From Pseudomonas bharatica CSV86 (lineage in GTDB: Bacteria > Pseudomonadota > Gammaproteobacteria > Pseudomonadales > Pseudomonadaceae), in assembly GCF_000319305.2 (NCBI RefSeq), contig NZ_AMWJ02000001.1:2581001-2645000 (forward strand): a DNA stretch of 64,000 nucleotides, in the 5' to 3' direction. This document shows positions 56,935-64,000 of this stretch, piece after piece (the first letter of the stretch is position 1; each line of letters begins with the position of its first letter). The position numbers and the translations under genes are program-made. Below the pieces are notes generated by a model. The model had not been told where the DNA came from. It ran no database searches and saw only the letters and a program-made list of their open reading frames with translations.

Positions 56935-58164
56935 TCAGCAAGGCACCAGCACCTGGAGCTGCGGGACCTGCACCGAGTCACGGTGCAGCAGTGCATGCAG
57001 CACCCGCTGCTCGCGGACGACCGCCATGTCGGGAAACTCGCCGAAGTGGTCGTTGCTGATGACGTAGGTCTCGGCATCGAACTCGGCCGCTGCCAGGACC
57101 GGATGGTCCGCACCGACCGTGCGTGGCATGACCAGCACCCGAGCCTGAGGAAAAGCCGACTGCAACGCGCTGTCAGTAAGGCCGAGCTGGCTACGGATGC
57201 CCGGGTCGAACACCAGGGTGACACCGTAGTTCAAGGCCAGTCGGGGAATCAGCGCGCGCAGCGCATCCAGCCCGATGAAACGCTGCTTGCCGCCCTCTTC
57301 GTTGAAGTAGCAAAGGTTGTTGCCATCCACCACCAGGTTGCGGATTTCGTTGTCCAGCAGACGGACGATATCGCGCAGGCGGCGCTTGAGCTTTTCTTCG
57401 TCGCGCAACAGCTTTCGCTGCTGGCCCTGGCGATCCCTGAGGACCCGGTCCGGGCTGCCCTGACCATTGCCGAAGCGCTCCTCGCAGCGGGCATGAATAA
57501 TGGCCCGCTCGCGCCCTGTTGCCGCATTGGCCAGCGCATCGATATAGCACTCGGCATCGACGATATCGGTTTCCAGGGCCTGCAACTGGTCATGGGCGGT
57601 TTTCCAGTAGCGGAACACTTCGCCCGCCGCCGCTTCCCAGCGTTCGCTGGCCTGACGGACCTCTTCGCTAACACCCTGCAGGCGATGCAGTTCCTCGCTC
57701 ATCAGGACGATCGTGGATCTGGCCTGCAGCGAATCGAATGCACGGTAGCGCTGCAGATCGGCCAGCAAGCGCAGCTCCAGGCGCTCGCTGTCGTCCAGGC
57801 CGCTGGCCAGGCCTTTGCGTCGCTGCTCCAGCTGGCGCAGGCGAACCTCCACCGTGTCGACCTGGCGCTTGGCAACGCTACGCTCGCTGGAGAACCAGTG
57901 CAGCGGCGACCAGCCCGCCTCTGCGGTACCGCGGGCCTGGGTCAGCTCACTGCGGGCGGCGCTCAGGCCGGCCTCGACCTGGGCGAGTTGCTCGCGCAGC
58001 ACCTGTCCGTCGCGCTGCACCTTGGCCAGGCGGGAATGATTGGTTTCCTGGTCGAAGCTGTCGAACCAGTCGATCTCGGCCTGCAGGTGCTGGATATTCG
58101 AGGCTTTCTGCTCGGCCTCGCGCTTGAGGGAAGCCAGGCGCTGGGCATGATGGTTTTTGTACAT
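56935..58164 (-). CDS. Coiled-coil protein with C-terminal NYN/Zc3h12a-like ribonuclease domain
   Basis: 409 residues from ATG 58164. Residues ~1-265 are a long coiled coil. Residues ~272-400 match the NYN/PIN-like ribonuclease fold: Asp280 in LVVDGNNLCYF, Asp353 in GADHPVLAAAE and Asp372 in VISNDHFGEF form the acidic metal site. Such domains cleave RNA. Within an operon with an HTH protein, a YaaW-like protein and biosynthetic enzymes, its target may be stress- or phage-related; that is inference. Confidence 0.75.
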   Translation of the reverse strand: MYKNHHAQRLASLKREAEQKASNIQHLQAEIDWFDSFDQETNHSRLAKVQRDGQVLREQLAQVEAGLSAARSELTQARGTAEAGWSPLHWFSSERSVAKRQVDTVEVRLRQLEQRRKGLASGLDDSERLELRLLADLQRYRAFDSLQARSTIVLMSEELHRLQGVSEEVRQASERWEAAAGEVFRYWKTAHDQLQALETDIVDAECYIDALANAATGRERAIIHARCEERFGNGQGSPDRVLRDRQGQQRKLLRDEEKLKRRLRDIVRLLDNEIRNLVVDGNNLCYFNEEGGKQRFIGLDALRALIPRLALNYGVTLVFDPGIRSQLGLTDSALQSAFPQARVLVMPRTVGADHPVLAAAEFDAETYVISNDHFGEFPDMAVVREQRVLHALLHRDSVQVPQLQVLVPC

Positions 58165-58192
58165 GATCGTCACTCCTGTTCGATCCGTTGGC

Positions 58193-58336
58193 TCAGGACG
58201 CGGGCTGCGCGGCGCGCTTGCCCGAGGCATGCACGGCCTTGGCCGCCAGGTTCAGGGCGACCACCGTCGCTGCGCCGGCGGCGAAGCAGATGACATTGGT
58301 CAGGAGAAACTCAAGCGGGGAAATCACCGGATTCAT
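58193..58336 (-). CDS. Small single-pass membrane protein, 47 aa
   Basis: ATG 58336; MNPVISPLEFLLTNVICFAAGAATVVALNLAAKAVHASG with one clear membrane helix and a basic tail. It sits 30 bases after the YaaW-like gene and 28 before the NYN gene in the same operon. No family recognised; such small membrane proteins often accompany toxin or sensor modules. Confidence 0.6.
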   Translation of the reverse strand: MNPVISPLEFLLTNVICFAAGAATVVALNLAAKAVHASGKRAAQPAS

Positions 58337-58365
58337 AGTCAGGCTCCTTGCTGTTGATCGCGGTA

Positions 58366-59174
58366 TCAGGCGCCCAGGCGCATACCGCATTTGCCGCAGA
58401 AATTGGCATCGGTCGCGACCTCCGCGTGGCAGCCGGGACAGGTGGACTTGAGCATCATCTTCTGGCGCATATGGCCGATCTGGATCACGCAGGGCACGGT
58501 GACCCGGTAGGCCGGGCTGGCCAGGTCGAAGGCGGTCCAGATGCCGGTGATGGCCCAGCCGAGCGGGCCGGCCAGTACCGCCAGACCGCGCCCCAGGGTA
58601 CTGGAGCCGGCCAGCATCACGCCGCGTCCGAGGAGGCTGGTCATGGTCGCGCTGGCCACCACCGCCGCCAGGTTGTAGGAGGCCACGCCCGAGCTGCCCA
58701 GCGACGCGAGTCCGGCTGCCAGGGCTGCTGGCCCCATGCCGGGGCGGTAGCTCATGCCACCGAGGGACTCGAACAGGGTGCTGCGGTCCTGCTCGCTCAT
58801 TTTTTCCAGGGACTGTGCGAAAACCTTGGTAATGACCGCCATCTCCATTTCCGCGCAGGAGGTTTTCGCCTTGGCCTCGGCCCCCACGTGGCCGGCCACG
58901 TCGGACAGCAGTTCGCGGTAGGCCACGCCACTGCCGCCGCGGAACAGGTTGACCAGCGAGTTGCCGCCAAAGCGGGTAAGCTCCTCGGCCAGGATCCCCG
59001 AGCGGTTTCGTCGGCACCGCATTCCTTGGCGGCGGTCAGTTGTCGACACACCGACGAGGACAGGGAAATCCGGCCCTTGCCGCTATCGGTGATTACATCG
59101 ATCAGCAGGCCGACATCGTCGCTGCTGGCACTCATCAAGACATCGGCAAGATCGGGATCGTGGATGATCGGCAT
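58366..59174 (-). pseudogene. YaaW-like (DUF3944/UPF0174) protein with C-terminal zinc ribbon, one frameshift as read
   Basis: ATG 59174 (MPIIHDPDLADVLMSAS). One missing G in the G4 run at 58996-58999 (minus-strand run CGGGGATCC) splits the frame; repaired, it reads ETARGILAEELTRFGGNSLVNLFRGG and gives 269 residues. N-terminal DUF3944-like segment, YaaW core ending AYRVTVPCVIQIGHMR, and a C-terminal ribbon CPGC...CGKC with four Cys. YaaW-family function is unknown. Second gene of the cluster, 11 bases after the HTH gene. Confidence 0.8.
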
Positions 59175-59185
59175 TGTCGGGTTCC

Positions 59186-59820
59186 TCAGGATTGCGGGGT
59201 GCAGGAAGGGTCGTGCGGAGTGTTCTGGCCGACCAACGCACCGGCGATGGCGGCCAGGACCTTGCGTGTAGCGGGATTCGATATTTCGCGCAGCATCAGG
59301 GCATCGAGCGTGTGGCTGGCGCGTCGGCGCCACTCGTCGCGGGCCAAAAGACGGGCAACTTCCGGTGAGGCGCCAAGGCCCAGGGGCGCTGGTCAGGATG
59401 GACCTTGCACTCGCGCAGGACCTTGACCACCGGATTGCTCGCCTGCAAACGCTCTTCTTCCTCGAGCTTGTGGGCCGCAGCCAGGTAGTACTCGCTGTTG
59501 CTCACGGCATTGGCCAGAAGCGACCAGTCCTGGGGACGCATCAGCAGAAAAGCCGGCGGTACGCCCAGGGCCTCGGCGAGCCGGTCGAGGGTATCGAGGT
59601 CCGGGTTGGCCGCAGGGGTTTTCAGGGCGCGGAGCGTGCTGCGGGCGATTCCGGTATCGCGTTGCATCTGTACCGAGGAAAACGGACCGGGAGCATCGGG
59701 GTCACGCTCGGTCTCGCGCTGCGCGCCGGCCACGGCGAGCACGGCGGACAGGTTGCGACCGAAGTATTGGCCCAGGGAATCAGGTGGGAGTTTTGAGTTG
59801 CCGGTGTTCATCGCCATCAT
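59186..59820 (-). CDS. HTH regulator-like protein heading the eight-gene cluster, one frameshift near the C-terminus
   Basis: Start ATG 59820 (MMAMNTGNS; ATG 59811 also possible). Helix-turn-helix: SSVQMQRDTGIARSTLRALKT, then LDTLDRLAEALGVPPAFLLM, a lambda-repressor-like fold. A missing base in the G4 run 59383-59386 changes the last third; repaired it ends VLAAIAGALVGQNTPHDPSC at 59186 (211 residues). First gene of the minus-strand cluster and a plausible repressor of it. Confidence 0.7.
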
Positions 59821-59934
59821 CTCGCCATTAGATGGTGGCACTTTAACCGCGAGCGGCCCTATTCGATAAACAAAATGGATCGCATGCACTCCATGCTATT
59901 AATTGACTGGAGCTCGCACGATCCACCCTATAGT

Positions 59935-60702
59935 TCAGTCAACGGCCAGAGCCCGATCCACCAGCACATGCAGCCTGTTCCGGGAGCAGCGCTCGACCCG
60001 TGCCTCGACCCCGTAGACACGGGCCAGTATTCCCGGCTCCAGTATCTCCTGGGGTGTTCCACAGGCGACCACCTGTCCCTGATGCAGCACCACCAGCCAG
60101 TCGGCATGACTCGCTGCCAGGTTGATGTCGTGCAGTACGGCCACTGCCAGCAACCGACGCTCCAGGACCCGCTCGCGCACGGCATCCATCACCCGCAATT
60201 GGTAATGCAGGTCCAATGCACTGGTCGGCTCGTCCAGCAGCAATACCCGAGGGTTGCGCGCCAGCAATTGGGCCAGGGCGACCAACTGACGCTGCCCGCC
60301 GGAAAGACTGTCCAGGGGATACTCCGCCAGGTGCTCGATGCCCAGTCGCCGCAACGCCTCGTAGGCAGTGCCGAGCAGGTCCTCGCTGCCACTGACGCGC
60401 AATGCGGCGACGATGCTCTCCAGCACTCCCAGGGCGATCCCCGGCGGCAGTTGTTGTGGCATGTAGGCCAGGCGCCGGGACCGCTCGGCGAAGCTCAGTC
60501 GCGAGACGTCCTCGCCCTCCAGGCTGACCCGCCCCTTCATCCGCTCCAGTCCGGCGAGGGCCCGCAGCAAAGTGGATTTCCCCGCGCCATTGGGCCCGAT
60601 CAGCGCGACCAGGCTGCCGGCGGGCAGGTCCGGCAGGCTCAGGTCGCGGATGACCGAACGGGCGCCATAGGCGACGGACAGTGTGTCGATCGACAAGCTC
60701 AC
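59935..60702 (-). CDS. FecE-type iron ABC transporter ATPase
   Basis: 255 residues: Walker A IGPNGAGKSTLL, signature LSGGQRQLVALAQLL, Walker B VLLLDEPTSALD, and H-loop VLHDINLAASHAD. Energises import of ferric-siderophore or heme-type complexes with the adjacent permease. Overlaps the permease gene by ATGA (60699-60702). Confidence 0.88.
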   Translation of the reverse strand: MSLSIDTLSVAYGARSVIRDLSLPDLPAGSLVALIGPNGAGKSTLLRALAGLERMKGRVSLEGEDVSRLSFAERSRRLAYMPQQLPPGIALGVLESIVAALRVSGSEDLLGTAYEALRRLGIEHLAEYPLDSLSGGQRQLVALAQLLARNPRVLLLDEPTSALDLHYQLRVMDAVRERVLERRLLAVAVLHDINLAASHADWLVVLHQGQVVACGTPQEILEPGILARVYGVEARVERCSRNRLHVLVDRALAVD

Positions 60703-61760
60703 GGTTTTCTCCCCCGACGGAACACCAACACCACGAATACCGGTACGCCGACCAATGCCGTGACAATGCCCACCGGCACGATGACGCCGGGCAGGATCAG
60801 CTTGCTGGCAATGGACGACAGCGATAGCAGCAAGGCACCGACAAGGGCACTGGCCGGCAGCAGGAAACGCTGGTCTTCACCCACCAGCAGGCGGGCGATG
60901 TGGGGCCCGACCAGACCGATGAAACCGATGGTGCCGACGAAGGCCACGGCCGTGGCCGAGAGCAGGCTGATACGCAACAGCGAGGCGAGACGCAGACGCC
61001 TGGTATCGACGCCGAAACTGCGCGCCCGGTCCTCGCCCAGGCGCAACAGGGTCAGGGCCGGTGCGGCGCGCAGGGAAAACGGCAGGAGCACGGCCAGTAC
61101 CACGGCCAGGATGCCCAGTTTTTGCCAATCGGCCCGTGCCAGGCTGCCGAGGGTCCAGAACACCAGTTGTTGCAGCACGTCCTCGGTAGCCAGCAGTTGC
61201 AGCAGCGAGACCAGCGCATTGCAACTGAACACCAGGGCAATACCGAACAGCACCAGGCTCTCCACCCCTGCCCCGCGCAAACGGGCCATGGCCTGCAACA
61301 GCAGCACCGAAAGGCAGGCAAAGACGAAGGCCATGACCGTGATCTGCACGCTCGGCTCGATCCAGGCAACACCCAGCGGATAGGCGATCGCCAGCGACGC
61401 GCCCAGCGCTGCGGACGAAGACACCCCGAGGGTAAAGGGACTGGCCAGCGGATTATCGAGGATCGCCTGCATCTCGGCACCGGCCAGGGCCAGCGCGGCG
61501 CCCACCAGCACTGCCATCAGCGAATATGGCAGGCGTACGTTCCAGATGATCACCCGGTCGGTGGCGCTGAGCATCGACGGGGTGAAGATCCCCTCGAGCA
61601 AGCGCCCCAGGCCCATGCCCGAGGCGCCGCTGGCCAGGTCACCAAGGACCGACAGGCCGAGCAACAGGGCCAGACCGATCACCAACCCGGCCCGCCGCCA
61701 CAGCAGACGACGGTAGCGCTGGGTGGCCAGGGCCACCCCCGCCTGTGCCATGGCGGTCAT
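60699..61760 (-). CDS. FecCD-family iron-complex permease
   Basis: 353 residues, about ten membrane segments of the BtuC/FecCD type with GGAEMQAILDNPLASPFTLGV-like substrate region (AGAEMQAILDNPL). A single permease gene, so a homodimer. Overlaps the binding-protein gene by ATGA and the ATPase by ATGA. Confidence 0.87.
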   Translation of the reverse strand: MTAMAQAGVALATQRYRRLLWRRAGLVIGLALLLGLSVLGDLASGASGMGLGRLLEGIFTPSMLSATDRVIIWNVRLPYSLMAVLVGAALALAGAEMQAILDNPLASPFTLGVSSSAALGASLAIAYPLGVAWIEPSVQITVMAFVFACLSVLLLQAMARLRGAGVESLVLFGIALVFSCNALVSLLQLLATEDVLQQLVFWTLGSLARADWQKLGILAVVLAVLLPFSLRAAPALTLLRLGEDRARSFGVDTRRLRLASLLRISLLSATAVAFVGTIGFIGLVGPHIARLLVGEDQRFLLPASALVGALLLSLSSIASKLILPGVIVPVGIVTALVGVPVFVVLVFRRGRKP

Positions 61761-62842
61761 TGGGCGTCGATCCAGTACTGACCATCCAGGCCGACCTTCA
61801 GCAGTCCATTGATTTCGGCCATGGTCGCCCGGGGGTCCAGGTCGGCGAACTGCTGCGGGTGGATCCAGCGTGCCAGGGCTTCCACCGCGAGGATATTGAA
61901 CGGCGAGTTATAGAAGTCATGCCACAGGCCATGGGCCTGGCCGGCCTGGATCGGGCGCAACGGCGCGAACTCGGGACGTGCGGTGATCTTCGCAAGGCTG
62001 TCGCGGGCGGTCTGCTCGCTCACACCTGCGCCCAGCAGCACGCCGGGGGCGCGGTTGCCGGTGGCGATATACACGTCCGGGTCGGCCTTGAGCACGTACT
62101 CGACGCTGACATCCCCCAGCGCGCCGGGAACCACGGCGGCACCAATGTTATGTCCGCCGACGGCCTCGACCACGCTGCCCAGGCCACTCTTGCCGGTGGT
62201 ATGCCCCGGTGCCTGCCAGACACCCGGCAGCAGTTCCAGGAAGACCCTGGGCCGTTGCATGTCATTGAAGGCCGCCACGCGCTCGGTGATCTTCGCCAGA
62301 TGGCGATCATAAAGGCTCAGGTATTGCCGGGCCTGGGCTTCGCGGCCGAGCAAGGTACCCAGCGCTTCCAGGCTGACCCGGGTATTGCGGATCGGGTGCA
62401 CGCGGAAATCGATGAACAGCACCGGGATCCCGGCCTTTTCCAGCAGGTCGGCCACCGGGCTGTGCTGGGTCGGGCCTTCGCCGGCGATGCTGAAGATCGC
62501 CAGGTCGGGTTTCAGGGCCAGGATCTGCTCGGCGCTGACGCTCTGTTCAGAGGCCTGGCCAATCAAAGGCAGCTTGGTGATCTGCGGGTACAGCTTGGCG
62601 TAGACCTCGTAGGTGTGCGGGTCGAGCAGGCGCATATCGTTCTGCCAGCCGACTACGCGCTGGAACGGGTTATCGCGGTCAAGCAAGGCCAGGGCGAAGA
62701 ACAGCCGGCCCTCGCCGAGGACAATGCGTTGCGGCGCATGCTCGACCTGGACCTTGCGTCCGAGCACGTCGGTGACTTCGACGGCGCTGGCGCTTTGGCA
62801 CAGGCCGAGAAGCAGGAGCAAGCAGGATAGAAGTCGGATCAC
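61757..62842 (-). CDS. Iron-complex periplasmic binding protein (FepB/BtuF type)
   Basis: 361 residues from GTG 62842 after GAGGAGG; signal peptide MIRLLSCLLLLLGLCQSASA. Type III solute-binding fold (VTDVLGRKVQVEHAPQRIVL, ALKPDLAIF). Delivers a ferric complex to the FecCD/FecE transporter. Its place next to PiuC and a TonB receptor supports iron-siderophore uptake; exact ligand unknown. Confidence 0.85.
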   Translation of the reverse strand: MIRLLSCLLLLLGLCQSASAVEVTDVLGRKVQVEHAPQRIVLGEGRLFFALALLDRDNPFQRVVGWQNDMRLLDPHTYEVYAKLYPQITKLPLIGQASEQSVSAEQILALKPDLAIFSIAGEGPTQHSPVADLLEKAGIPVLFIDFRVHPIRNTRVSLEALGTLLGREAQARQYLSLYDRHLAKITERVAAFNDMQRPRVFLELLPGVWQAPGHTTGKSGLGSVVEAVGGHNIGAAVVPGALGDVSVEYVLKADPDVYIATGNRAPGVLLGAGVSEQTARDSLAKITARPEFAPLRPIQAGQAHGLWHDFYNSPFNILAVEALARWIHPQQFADLDPRATMAEINGLLKVGLDGQYWIDAQ

Positions 62843-62888
62843 GTAAAGCCTCCTCAGTTAAAAACAAAATTCGCCAGGCTCACGCCGC

Positions 62889-63066
62889 CCCTGTAGGAGC
62901 TGCCTGCGATGGAGCGCGTCAGCGGTCCCAAAACCTGCCACGCCGTATATCTGGATAACTGCGGTCTGGCAGGCGCCGAATCCGTAATCGAACAAGGCGT
63001 CGATCCGTGCTGGATGGTTGTGGGACCGCTTCGCGTTCCATCGCAAGCAAGCCAGCTCCTACAGGC
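62889..63066. repeat. REP-like inverted elements (CTGTAGGAGC type) in the ABC-PiuC gap
   Basis: CTGTAGGAGCTGCCTGCGATGG at the left and CCATCGCAAGCAAGCCAG near 63,039 with CTCCTACAG at the right are inverted partners about 130 bases apart; GCGGTCCCA/TGGGACCGC forms an inner pair. A divergent REP family from the other repeats in the window. No gene seen between them. Confidence 0.6.
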
Positions 63067-63079
63067 GGGTGCGGCGCTT

Positions 63080-63760
63080 TCAGGTATCGCCCCAGCGGCG
63101 CAGCAGGTTGTGGTAGACGCCGGTCAATTCGAGCAGCGAGCCCTGGTCGGCGCCCTGCCCGCTCAGGCGCTGGATCGCCACGTCCATGTCCAGTAGCAGG
63201 CTGCGCAGGCTGTCCTCGCGCACCAGGCTTTCGATCCAAAAGAACGCAGCGATGCGCTCGCCACGGGTCACCGGCTCGACCCGGTGCAGGCTGCTGCCCG
63301 GGTACAGCACCAGGTGCCCGGCCGGCAGCTTTACGCTGCGCTCGCCAAAGGTGTCGCGGATCACCAACTCGCCGCCGTCGTAGCTGTCCGGCTCGGCCAG
63401 GAACAGGATCGCCGAGAGGTCGGTACGCACCCGTTCGCGCACGCCCTTGATGCCGCGAATGGCGTTGTCGACGTGGAAGCCGAAGCCTTCGCCGCCGCCA
63501 TAACGGTTGAACAAGGGCGGATAGATGCGCTTGGGCAACGCCGCCGACATGAACAGCGGGTTGTCCGAGAGGCGCCGCAGGATCAGGTCCCCCAGTTGCC
63601 GGGCAACCGGGTTGTCCTCGTCGAGCTGGCGATTGCGCTTGGCCTGGGCCGACTGCACGCCAGCGGTGGCCTTGCCGTCGATCCAGGGTTGCGCCAACAG
63701 TTGTTGCCGCAGGTCGTCCAGCTCGGCGGCGCTGAACAGCCGGTCGATTTCGATCAGCAT
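63080..63760 (-). CDS. piuC: Fe(II)-dependent PKHD-type hydroxylase PiuC
   Basis: 226 residues. 2-oxoglutarate dioxygenase motifs: His and Asp in [12 protein letters not shown], distal His in [14 protein letters not shown] with the 2OG Arg. The TonB-receptor gene upstream overlaps its start by one base (TGATG). Pseudomonas PiuC is co-expressed with a siderophore receptor (PiuA type) and iron-limited. Natural substrate unknown. Confidence 0.85.
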   Translation of the reverse strand: MLIEIDRLFSAAELDDLRQQLLAQPWIDGKATAGVQSAQAKRNRQLDEDNPVARQLGDLILRRLSDNPLFMSAALPKRIYPPLFNRYGGGEGFGFHVDNAIRGIKGVRERVRTDLSAILFLAEPDSYDGGELVIRDTFGERSVKLPAGHLVLYPGSSLHRVEPVTRGERIAAFFWIESLVREDSLRSLLLDMDVAIQRLSGQGADQGSLLELTGVYHNLLRRWGDT

Positions 63761-64000
63761 CAGAAGCTGTAGTCCACGCTGGCGGTCAGGGTCCGGCCGG
63801 CACCCGGTACGCCGTACAGCTGGAAGCCGTCGAGCGAGGCGCCGACGCGGCTGTAGTAGAACTTGTTGAACAGGTTACTGACGTTGAGGTTGACCGTGGT
63901 CTGGCTGTCCACCTTGTAGCGCGCGGCCACACTGTGCAGCCAGTAGGACGGGGCCTTCTCGTGGTCCCGGGTGTAAAGGGTGTACACCCCGGACGGGCCA
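63760..64000 (-). CDS. TonB-dependent siderophore receptor, C-terminal fragment at window edge
   Basis: Only the last ~80 residues are inside the window; the gene continues beyond 64,000. The end shows TonB-receptor barrel strands and the closing motif: [38 protein letters not shown] with the terminal Phe. Probably PiuA/Fiu-like given the downstream PiuC. Outer-membrane siderophore uptake. Confidence 0.8.
   Translation of the reverse strand, partial: GPSGVYTLYTRDHEKAPSYWLHSVAARYKVDSQTTVNLNVSNLFNKFYYSRVGASLDGFQLYGVPGAGRTLTASVDYSF

Overview
This window is GC-rich gammaproteobacterial chromosome, almost certainly Pseudomonas of the fluorescens/putida type. The inference rests on the zwf-gnd pair, RstAB, a PiuC hydroxylase beside a TonB receptor, HAE1-type RND efflux, and several copies of the Pseudomonas REP repeat (cores GTGGGAGCGGGTTCACCCGC and GTGGGAGCTGGCTTGCCAGC). 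No rRNA, tRNA or CRISPR array was seen.

Layout. 1-9.2 kb: end of a CheB/CheR-PAS hybrid kinase, small proteins, and two YheO/DauR-type regulators, each beside PLP-enzyme genes. 9.5-24.0 kb, all on the minus strand: RstA-RstB; an alternate (CS1/CFA-I-like) chaperone-usher fimbrial operon (pilin, usher, tip, chaperone); a Roc/Bvg-like signalling set (LuxR-type response regulator, BvgS-like hybrid kinase, REC-EAL protein with a degenerate EAL domain); YbjN and a membrane-anchored PpiC. 24.17-27.16 kb: a complete ISL3-family element with 24-bp inverted repeats and an 8-bp target duplication, carrying an ArsR regulator and an ArsP-like permease. It sits in codon 3 of the membrane-fusion gene of the following RND efflux operon and removes that operon's start codon, ribosome site and promoter. 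31.6-42.2 kb: housekeeping and accessory genes (mobA, OhrR-like regulator, zwf, gnd, LysE/LysR, alkB, GNAT, KfrA-like protein, sterol desaturase, AraC). 42.5-52.0 kb: amine-oxidation genes (ornithine cyclodeaminase-like, RidA, FAD oxidoreductase), a chemoreceptor, and an AraC/MetA-like porin/MFS/amidase catabolic set. 52.1-59.8 kb: a GT9 glycosyltransferase converging on an eight-gene minus-strand cluster: HTH protein, YaaW-like protein with a zinc ribbon, small membrane protein, coiled-coil NYN ribonuclease, radical SAM enzyme, PHP phosphoesterase, PRTase-like protein and GT32-like transferase. 59.9-64 kb: FecBCD-type iron ABC transporter, PiuC and a TonB-dependent receptor.

The eight-gene cluster is the best candidate for an undescribed system. 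The ISL3 insertion that rewires the efflux operon is the clearest recent event.

Reading caution. At least ten genes carry frameshifts (CheB/R kinase, aminotransferase twice, SDR, PpiC, BvgS-like kinase, usher, membrane-fusion protein, LysR, YaaW-like, HTH). Each is repaired by one or two bases, mostly in short G/C runs. This pattern suggests residual homopolymer errors in the assembly rather than gene decay, so the affected genes are described as repaired and flagged.
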